5,254 nt of DNA, taken from an uncultured Lachnospiraceae bacterium. Its GTDB lineage: Bacteria > Bacillota > Clostridia > Lachnospirales > Lachnospiraceae. Position numbers and translations under genes: made by a program. The notes beneath the pieces are model-generated. The model saw nothing but the letters and a program-made list of their open reading frames with translations, searched no databases and was not told the origin of the DNA. The stretch lies in contig CAMOVS010000120.1 in assembly GCA_946627575.1 (NCBI GenBank), positions 1 to 5,254 of the forward strand. Direction: 5' to 3'. Positions 1-5,254 of the stretch are shown piece after piece. How positions within the stretch are numbered: the stretch's first letter is position 1; every line of letters starts with the position of its first letter.

Positions 1-3000
1 TCGAAGAGAGTTATACGGAAGGAAAAGAAAGTTTTCTTGACTTCGCCGCTGCCTACGCACCGGACAAGGATGACCGGGCCATCGAGAGCCTGATCCGCCA
101 GCTCTATGATTTTACCAGGGCCTTTCCCGATGCCGGCCTTTGGCTTGACAGATGGACCAAAGAGACAGACCGGCTTGGAGATGCCGTAAAGGACATGCTC
201 TTTTATTACAGACGTGAGGTGATTACCGACCTGTCACCAGAAAAAGACCGGCTGGATGCCATCCTTTCTTATGGAGAGGCCCATCAGCTGGGAGACCTGC
301 CATCTCACCGGCTGGCTCAAAGACTGTCAAAAGATCTGACCTATCTCATGGAGGCGGGGACCTTTGATGAGATGGGAGACCGTCTGCAGGAAGTGAGAAA
401 AAACTATCCTGCTAAAAGGGGGATGAATCAATATGACAAGAGCCGCCCGGACTACGAAGAGCTCAAAGCCCTTCATGACCGTCTGAAAGGACGTCTGTCC
501 CGCTGGATTGAGCATACTTTTTTTATGAAGGAAGCAGAGATTCTGAGGGAGGGGCGGGACATGATGCCCGTAATCCGGGAGCTGGCCCGGCTGACTCTTC
601 GCTTTGAAAGACTCTATGATGAGAAAAAAGCCTCCAAAAATGTTTATGATTTTAATGATCTGGAGCATTTTGCCTTGAAGATCCTGGTAGAAAGCTACCG
701 GGAGGATGGAGATCCCCTTCCGACAGAGACTGCCCGGGAGCTGGCCGGCCGCTATCAGGAGATCTTTGTCGACGAATACCAGGATATTAACTTAATTCAG
801 GAGACCATTATTAAGGTTCTCCATCAGCCGGGCTTAAACCAGCTCTTTACAGTGGGAGATGTCAAGCAGAGCATCTACCGCTTTCGTCAGGCCAGACCGG
901 ACCTCTTCTTAAGCCGCAGCCGCAGTTACATACCCGTCGAGGACCGGCAGGGCGGGGAGGCAGGGCCTGCTGATGCAGAAAGAGAAGCTGCCGGGGTGGA
1001 GATTCGCCTGCTCGATAATTTCCGCAGCGATCAGGCTGTGATCCACACAGTAAATTTTATCTTCCGTCAGCTGATGGACCGGGATTTCGGCGGGGTGGAT
1101 TATGACGATCGTACGGCCCTGCGATGCGGCAAACAGGCATCTTCCGGAGAATCTGAGTCCGGGGAGAGCCACTCTGACAAGGCAGATGAGTCCTCAGAGA
1201 TGCTCTTTTTCCTGCGGGATGATGAATTCGAGGAGGATCCCGATGCCCCGGAAGCTTATATAGCTGAGACGGCCATGATCGGCAGCCGGATTCTGGAACT
1301 GCTTGAGGAGGGTTATAGCTATGGCGATATGGTGATCCTCCTGCGGTCGGTGAAAAACAAGGCGGAACAGATGGCCGATTTTCTGGAAGCATGTGGTATC
1401 CCCACCTTGTGTCAGAACCAGACCGGATATTTTGAGACCCGGGAGATCCGGGTTATGATGAATTACCTGGCGGTTATAGATAATGTATATCAGGATATTC
1501 CCATGGCTTCGGTTATGATGTCTTCCATAGGGAATTTTACAGAAGATGATATGGCCTGTCTTCGCATTTTCCAGAACAGTCAGGAGGAGACAGGGGCCTG
1601 TCTTTACGATGCCATGATGGCTTATCCCCGGGATCATCAGGATCTTCTGGGAGATAAGATCCGGTCTTTTCTGGATCTCCTTCATGAGTTCAGGGAAAAG
1701 AAGAAAGAAACCCCTCTGCCGGTCCTCCTCTGGGATATTTACCGAAAGACCGGTTTCTACTATGATGTGCAGCTGATGAAGGACGGAGAAAACCGTAAAC
1801 AAAACCTCCTTATGCTGCTTAAGAAGGCCCGGGACTATGAACAGACTGCTTACAAAGGATTGTTTTATTTCAACCGCTATATGAAGCAGCTAAGGACCTA
1901 CGAGGTGGACATAGGAACCGGCGGTCCGGGTGGAGATAAGGCCGACCGGGTCCGGATCATGACCATCCACAAGAGCAAGGGGCTGGAGTTCCCTGTAGTT
2001 TTTGTCAGCAACCTTTCCGGAAAGATGAATCAGCAGGATATACGGGGCAGCGCAGCCTTCCATCCCGACCTGGGGATAGGTCTGGAACGTAGGGATATCC
2101 ACCACCGAATCCGCTATTCTTCCTTTCTTCACAGGGCCATCAAAGACCGGATCCTCCAGGAGACCCTGGAGGAGGAGCTGAGAGTCCTGTACGTTGCCAT
2201 GACCCGGGCGGAGAATAAACTGATCCTGACCGGTAGCATCAAGGAATCCGATCTGGAAAAGGCTGAAAAGTGGTCTTTGCGTGGACCTGACAAACTAAGC
2301 GCCCAAAAATACATGGACTGGCTGCTCCCTGCCCTGGCCTTCAATCCCTCCATGAGAAAGTGCATGGAGAGCCGGGGACTTACCGGTATTCTTCCACCTG
2401 CTGGCAGGAATGTTCGAGAGGAGGAGGCCCGGAGCCTCCAGGTCAGGATCTTCCACTGGAATCAGCTTGAAGATTGGTTTTATGAAGAGGAAGACCAGGA
2501 AGAAAAGCCTTCTTTCGACGATTTCCTCTCTTCACTTTTGACGGACTCGGAAAGTGGGGATAAGCTCAGTAAGCAAGGGGCTCGCAAAGTTGAGGAAGAT
2601 ATCCGCAGGGTCGGCCGAACTTTCTCCTATGTGTATCCCTATCAGGAGGAAAGCCGCTGGAAGAGAAAATACTCCGTATCCGAGCTCAAGAGAGCCCATG
2701 AAGCGCCCCTGCCGGCCGAAGATCCGGACGGGTCACCAATGTCCCAGGCAGACTCCGTCCAGCTTTATGACTTTCCCGAACAAGAGGACCGCCTCCTTAT
2801 CAGAAAGGACCCGGAGGAAAGCCGGGTTTATGCGGACAGGGTTCTTGAGGAGGATAAAACCGCCGGTCTCTCACCCTCCATGCGGGGAACTCTGGTCCAC
2901 AAGGTTATGGAATTGATCCCGTTTGCAAGAATAAGGTCGAAGGATGACCTGGAGAGAGAGCTTGAGATTGTGACGGAATCCTGGCCGGATACGGCCCTGC

Positions 3001-3395
3001 TTCCGAAAGACAGACTCCGGGCTGATGTCGGATCCTTCCTTTTCTCTGAGAAGGGAAGGATGCTTGCGGAGGCCGACAGGGAGGGACGGATCGATAAGGA
3101 GACCCCCTTTACCATAGGCCTTCCCGCCGGCATGGTCTACCCGGGTACGGAATCAGAGGAGATGGTCATCGTCCAGGGCATCATTGACCTCTATTGCAGG
3201 AAACCGGAAGGCCTCTGGCTGGTCGATTATAAGACCGACCGGATCCGGGAAGGAGAGGAGGCAGTCCTCCTTGACCGCTACAAAGGGCAGATGTTATATT
3301 ATAAGACGGCTTTGGAGCAGATTACGGGGGAAGCCGTCGTAGAGATTGACCTCTATTCCTTTGCACTGAACCGTTTCATTCCGGTCATTCTTTGA
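1..3395 (+). CDS. addA: ATP-dependent helicase/nuclease subunit A (AddA), 5'-truncated by the window edge
   Basis: This is the large subunit of the AddAB helicase-nuclease, which unwinds and resects double-strand DNA breaks in the cytoplasm to load RecA. The frame is open from base 3 to the TGA at 3393-3395, giving 1130 visible residues (numbered here from base 3). UvrD-type superfamily 1 helicase motifs appear in order: motif II DEYQD (257-261), motif III GDVKQSIYRFRQ (from 285), motif IV NFRS (339-342), motif V TIHKSKGLEFP (654-664) and motif VI LYVAMTRA (from 729). A charged linker (about 819-890) precedes YSVSELK (890) and a RecB-family nuclease with GTLVHKVM (His 966), GIIDLY (Asp 1062), DYKTD (1075-1079) and Gln 1096, so both activities look intact. 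DYKTD and the single C-terminal nuclease fit AddA rather than UvrD or PcrA. Family members are about 1200-1250 residues or slightly longer, so the missing part is the N-terminus with Walker A. The first ATG in the window (195) is internal. The partner addB is presumably upstream but not visible. Confidence 0.97.
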   Translation, partial: EESYTEGKESFLDFAAAYAPDKDDRAIESLIRQLYDFTRAFPDAGLWLDRWTKETDRLGDAVKDMLFYYRREVITDLSPEKDRLDAILSYGEAHQLGDLPSHRLAQRLSKDLTYLMEAGTFDEMGDRLQEVRKNYPAKRGMNQYDKSRPDYEELKALHDRLKGRLSRWIEHTFFMKEAEILREGRDMMPVIRELARLTLRFERLYDEKKASKNVYDFNDLEHFALKILVESYREDGDPLPTETARELAGRYQEIFVDEYQDINLIQETIIKVLHQPGLNQLFTVGDVKQSIYRFRQARPDLFLSRSRSYIPVEDRQGGEAGPADAEREAAGVEIRLLDNFRSDQAVIHTVNFIFRQLMDRDFGGVDYDDRTALRCGKQASSGESESGESHSDKADESSEMLFFLRDDEFEEDPDAPEAYIAETAMIGSRILELLEEGYSYGDMVILLRSVKNKAEQMADFLEACGIPTLCQNQTGYFETREIRVMMNYLAVIDNVYQDIPMASVMMSSIGNFTEDDMACLRIFQNSQEETGACLYDAMMAYPRDHQDLLGDKIRSFLDLLHEFREKKKETPLPVLLWDIYRKTGFYYDVQLMKDGENRKQNLLMLLKKARDYEQTAYKGLFYFNRYMKQLRTYEVDIGTGGPGGDKADRVRIMTIHKSKGLEFPVVFVSNLSGKMNQQDIRGSAAFHPDLGIGLERRDIHHRIRYSSFLHRAIKDRILQETLEEELRVLYVAMTRAENKLILTGSIKESDLEKAEKWSLRGPDKLSAQKYMDWLLPALAFNPSMRKCMESRGLTGILPPAGRNVREEEARSLQVRIFHWNQLEDWFYEEEDQEEKPSFDDFLSSLLTDSESGDKLSKQGARKVEEDIRRVGRTFSYVYPYQEESRWKRKYSVSELKRAHEAPLPAEDPDGSPMSQADSVQLYDFPEQEDRLLIRKDPEESRVYADRVLEEDKTAGLSPSMRGTLVHKVMELIPFARIRSKDDLERELEIVTESWPDTALLPKDRLRADVGSFLFSEKGRMLAEADREGRIDKETPFTIGLPAGMVYPGTESEEMVIVQGIIDLYCRKPEGLWLVDYKTDRIREGEEAVLLDRYKGQMLYYKTALEQITGEAVVEIDLYSFALNRFIPVIL

Positions 3396-3402
3396 CCGGA
3401 AT
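3378..3402 (+). other. Perfect 10-bp inverted repeat overlapping the addA stop codon
   Basis: ATTCCGGTCA (3378-3387) and TGACCGGAAT (3393-3402) are exact reverse complements around the 5-base loop TTCTT. The right arm begins with the addA TGA stop codon, so the last addA codons form the left arm. No T-tract follows on either strand, so it is not a classical intrinsic terminator. It could protect the 3' end of the addA message, slow termination of translation, or form the stem of a non-canonical terminator. The structure is directly visible; the role is inferred. Confidence 0.6.
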
Positions 3403-3429
3403 CAGGATGGAGCAGGAGCATGGCGGCGG

Positions 3430-3449
3430 AGCGATCCGGGATCGTTTTT
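3430..3449 (+). terminator. Weak terminator-like hairpin with T5 tract in the addA-cls gap
   Basis: CGATC (3432-3436) pairs with GATCG (3440-3444) around a 3-base CGG loop. The stem can extend by a G-U and an A-U pair to 3430 and 3446, but these use the first two T's of the run TTTTT (3445-3449) that follows. The stem is short and the T-run is interrupted by G at 3450, so this is a marginal Rho-independent terminator at best. It may partly separate addA from cls transcription, together with the hairpin just upstream. Confidence 0.3.
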
Positions 3450-3528
3450 GAGCATAGCATCCAGGTTTTCTGGTAATTAATCATCGCATAAAAAGGGCTT
3501 CCGGCTGACAGGAATCCGGCGCAGGGAA

Positions 3529-3534
3529 AGGAGG
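3529..3534 (+). promoter_or_regulatory. Ribosome binding site of cls
   Basis: AGGAGG, within AAAGGAGGG, is a near-ideal Shine-Dalgarno sequence. It lies 6 bases upstream of the GTG at 3541 and decides that non-ATG start. No convincing sigma-A promoter (TTGACA / TATAAT pair) is visible in the 145-base gap before it. Confidence 0.85.
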
Positions 3535-3540
3535 GATCCG

Positions 3541-5073
3541 GTGAAAAGAATATTGAAAGCCACGACCAACCGGCTGATTATCGTATCCCTGCTGATCCTT
3601 CTGCAGATCCTGTGGATGACCTTGGTATTTCTTCGTCTGGCGGCCTACAGCCGGGGAATCTCCATTGCCCTTAACTTGCTGAGCCTCCTGGTCGTTATTT
3701 ACATCATTAACCGGAAGGATAATCCGGCGGTTAAGCTGGCCTGGGTGGTTCTGATCCTTATGTTTCCCATGCTGGGCGGCCTGCTCTATCTCTATACCGG
3801 CAACAAACAGCCTTTCCGGAGGATCCGGAAGCGGATGGGTCCGGCCCTGGAAGAGAGTGAGAAATGGCTTATCATCGATCCGGAGATCCTCGAGGAAGTC
3901 GCGGAAAGGGATCCGGTTTCTGCCTCCCAGATCCGCTACATACAGAATGAATCCGGCTTTCCAGCCTGCCGGAATTCAGAGGTGGACTACTATGATTCAG
4001 GAGAGGCCTGCTTTCCTGTCATGTTAGAAGATCTGGCCCAGGCAGAGCATTATATTTTTCTTGAATACTTTATTATTGAAGAAGGAAAAATGTGGGACAG
4101 AATCCTTTCTATCCTGGAAGAAAAGGCCCGGCAGGGTGTGGATGTCCGCATCCTGTATGATGATCTGGGAAGCATCGGTAAAATCCCCTGGCGCTATCCC
4201 AGGATTCTCCAGGAAAAAGGGATCAAATGCATGCCCTTTAATCGCTATATTCCCATTTTTTCTGTCGTATTCAATACAAGAGACCATCGCAAGCTCATGG
4301 TGATCGACGGAAAGGTAGCCTTTACCGGCGGTATCAACATGGCGGATGAATACATCAATATTAAGCAGCGTTTTGGTTATTGGAAGGATAACGGTATCCG
4401 GCTCCGCGGGCAGGCTGTCCACAATATGACCATCATGTTCCTGCAGATGTGGAATGCCTTTTCCCAGGATAAGCTGACCTATGATGATTATAAGACCCCG
4501 GAAACAGACCTGGTATCCTCCGGGGAAAGAGGTCTGGTGCTTCCATTCTCGGATGACCCCCTCAACCGGGAGCAGATCGGGGAGGGGATGCTGCTGAATA
4601 TGATCAGTACGGCAACCCGCTATATCTGGTTCTTTACCCCCTATCTGATCATAGACAACGAGCTGATTACGGCCATGATTCTGGCGGCCAAGAGGGGGGT
4701 AGATGTCCGGATTATCACTCCGGGCATACCGGACAAGAAGATCGTCTATCTGGTGACTCAGTCTTACTATGGCCAGCTGGTGGAAGAAGGGGTGAAAATC
4801 TATCAGTTCCGTCCCGGTTTTATCCATAGCAAATGTGCCGTAACCGATGACCGCATCGCCACGGTCGGGACGATGAATCTGGATTTCCGCAGCCTTTATC
4901 TTCATTTTGAGAATTGTGTATTCCTTTATGAAAATGAAAGTGTGGCCCGGATACGTGATGATATGATAAGAACCATGTCCCAGTCCAGTATGGTAACGCC
5001 TGAACAATGCCACAGAACTTTTATCGTCCGGCTTCTGCAGAGTCTCCTGCGAATCTTCTCACCCATGCTTTGA
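3541..5073 (+). CDS. cls: Cardiolipin synthase (two-HKD phospholipase D family)
   Basis: The predicted enzyme condenses two phosphatidylglycerol molecules into cardiolipin and glycerol at the cytoplasmic membrane. The 510-residue protein is a usual length for bacterial Cls. The N-terminus has three hydrophobic segments at about 12-34, 39-56 and 64-86; the last, with KDNPAVKLAWVV and GGLLYLYTGNK, resembles the PLDc_N region of Cls proteins. Two phospholipase D catalytic motifs follow. The first is H249-x-K251-x4-D256, followed by GGINMADEY. The second is H429-x-K431-x4-D436, followed by GTMNLDFRS with Asn446 and Ser451. Both catalytic histidines are present, so it should be active. The membrane anchor, the spacing of the HKD motifs and GGIN / GTMNLDFRS support Cls over a PLD nuclease or phosphatidylserine synthase. 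The start is GTG with a strong AGGAGG 6 bases upstream. It lies 145 bases after addA and 40 bases before the methyltransferase, probably co-transcribed with the latter. Substrate choice (phosphatidylglycerol alone or also phosphatidylethanolamine) cannot be read from the sequence. Confidence 0.95.
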   Translation: MKRILKATTNRLIIVSLLILLQILWMTLVFLRLAAYSRGISIALNLLSLLVVIYIINRKDNPAVKLAWVVLILMFPMLGGLLYLYTGNKQPFRRIRKRMGPALEESEKWLIIDPEILEEVAERDPVSASQIRYIQNESGFPACRNSEVDYYDSGEACFPVMLEDLAQAEHYIFLEYFIIEEGKMWDRILSILEEKARQGVDVRILYDDLGSIGKIPWRYPRILQEKGIKCMPFNRYIPIFSVVFNTRDHRKLMVIDGKVAFTGGINMADEYINIKQRFGYWKDNGIRLRGQAVHNMTIMFLQMWNAFSQDKLTYDDYKTPETDLVSSGERGLVLPFSDDPLNREQIGEGMLLNMISTATRYIWFFTPYLIIDNELITAMILAAKRGVDVRIITPGIPDKKIVYLVTQSYYGQLVEEGVKIYQFRPGFIHSKCAVTDDRIATVGTMNLDFRSLYLHFENCVFLYENESVARIRDDMIRTMSQSSMVTPEQCHRTFIVRLLQSLLRIFSPML

Positions 5074-5085
5074 GGAGAGGTGGTT

Positions 5086-5127
5086 ATGATAAGGAGAAAA
5101 GGAGGTTTCGCCTATGGCAGTTTATGA
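5086..5127 (+). other. Possible 13-codon leader ORF overlapping the methyltransferase start
   Basis: ATG at 5086 opens a reading frame for MIRRKGGFAYGSL, ending at TGA 5125-5127. AGGAG (5073-5077, overlapping the cls stop) lies 8 bases upstream, so the start is plausible. The frame covers the methyltransferase ribosome binding site and start codon and ends 14 bases inside that gene in another frame. It could couple translation of the downstream gene or regulate it, but such short frames often arise by chance in purine-rich spacers. There is no similarity or coding evidence beyond the Shine-Dalgarno site. Confidence 0.2.
5100..5105 (+). promoter_or_regulatory. Ribosome binding site of the methyltransferase gene
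   Basis: AGGAGG, preceded by A's, lies 8 bases upstream of the ATG at 5114. The reading frame has a TAA stop at 5090-5092 and no other start codon between that stop and 5114, so this site and the ATG fix the translation start without ambiguity. Confidence 0.85.
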
Positions 5128-5254
5128 AAGCCTGGCTGAAGTCTATGATGAACTCATGGACCAGGTACCTTATGACCAATGGGCTCAATTCATTAGAGAG
5201 AAGATGGTCCATCATGGAATCCGGGAGGGGCTGGTTCTGGATCTGGGCTGCGGC
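5114..5254 (+). CDS. Class I SAM-dependent methyltransferase, 3'-truncated by the window edge
   Basis: Only the first 47 codons are visible. The N-terminus has MAVYESLAEVYDELMDQVPY, the 'YxxxAxVYDxLM..vpY' opening common in small Firmicutes methyltransferases of the YqeM type, followed by a helical stretch with YDQWAQFIREKM. The visible part ends with LVLDLGCG, which is motif I of the Rossmann-like fold that binds S-adenosylmethionine through its glycine-rich loop. The later motifs and any substrate-binding region lie beyond the window, so the substrate (small molecule, lipid, RNA or protein) cannot be assigned. Full-length relatives are usually about 240-260 residues. The ATG is the only possible start, since an in-frame TAA lies at 5090-5092, and it has a strong ribosome binding site. 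It follows cls by 40 bases without a terminator, so the two probably share a transcript. Confidence 0.88.
   Translation, partial: MAVYESLAEVYDELMDQVPYDQWAQFIREKMVHHGIREGLVLDLGCG

Noticed and set aside
1194..1802. A 202-codon open frame on the - strand inside addA
   Set aside because: It overlaps well-conserved AddA coding sequence, has no recognisable domain, and is a shadow of the codon bias on the other strand.
2554..2916. A 120-codon + strand frame within the addA linker region
   Set aside because: It is an out-of-frame reading of the AddA linker and early nuclease domain, Arg/Pro/Ser-rich with no motif. The addA frame continues intact through it to a functional nuclease, so no frameshift is implied.
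3407..3451. A 14-codon ORF (MEQEHGGGAIRDRF) in the addA-cls gap
   Set aside because: There is no properly spaced Shine-Dalgarno sequence (AGG abuts the ATG), and the frame covers the terminator-like hairpin. It is most likely a chance frame.
3447..3492. Possible sigma-A promoter for cls (TTGAGC at 3447 with GGTAAT at 3472, or CATAAA at 3487)
   Set aside because: The matches to -35 and -10 consensus are poor and the spacing is off (19 bases for the first pair; no acceptable -35 for the second). It cannot be supported from sequence alone, although a promoter in this gap remains possible.
4024..5013. A 329-codon open frame on the - strand, antisense to cls
   Set aside because: It lies entirely inside cls, which has both catalytic motifs and a strong ribosome binding site. 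The antisense translation is rich in His, Ile and Asp, as expected for a codon-shadow frame, and shows no recognisable motif.
1..5254. Search for a novel multi-gene system, mobile element, CRISPR array or structured RNA
   Set aside because: The window is filled by two well-known genes and the start of a common methyltransferase. I saw no regularly spaced repeats, terminal inverted repeats, target-site duplications, tRNA-like folds or unfamiliar genes that would support such a call.

Overview
The window is a short, ordinary-looking stretch of a low-to-mid GC Bacillota chromosome. All three genes are on the + strand: the 3' part of addA, a complete cardiolipin synthase gene (cls), and the first 47 codons of a class I SAM-dependent methyltransferase. 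Strong AGGAGG-type Shine-Dalgarno sites, a GTG start, use of AddA rather than RecB, and a Gram-positive-style Cls suggest a Clostridia member, possibly a Lachnospiraceae relative. That placement is inferred from protein style, not from a marker gene.

Layout: positions 1-3395 hold the last 1130 codons of addA. All helicase motifs from II onward and the full C-terminal nuclease are visible; the N-terminus with the Walker A motif lies upstream of the window. Positions 3396-3540 are a 145-base gap. It contains a perfect 10-bp hairpin that spans the addA stop codon, a weak terminator-like hairpin followed by five T's, and the ribosome binding site of cls. Positions 3541-5073 are cls, with an N-terminal membrane anchor and two intact HKD motifs. 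A 40-base spacer with two Shine-Dalgarno-like sites and a 13-codon mini-ORF leads into the methyltransferase at 5114, which runs off the window.

The genes need not work together. AddA is a DNA repair enzyme acting on double-strand breaks with AddB, Cls makes cardiolipin at the membrane, and the methyltransferase substrate is unknown. The tight cls-methyltransferase spacing suggests co-transcription, while the addA-cls gap could be a partial transcriptional boundary. I found no mobile element, CRISPR array, tRNA or rRNA, and no sign of a new defence or metabolic system. The observations worth a second look are small: the stop-codon hairpin, the mini-ORF overlapping the methyltransferase start, a hairpin inside addA, and strong over-representation of the heptamer GATCCGG.
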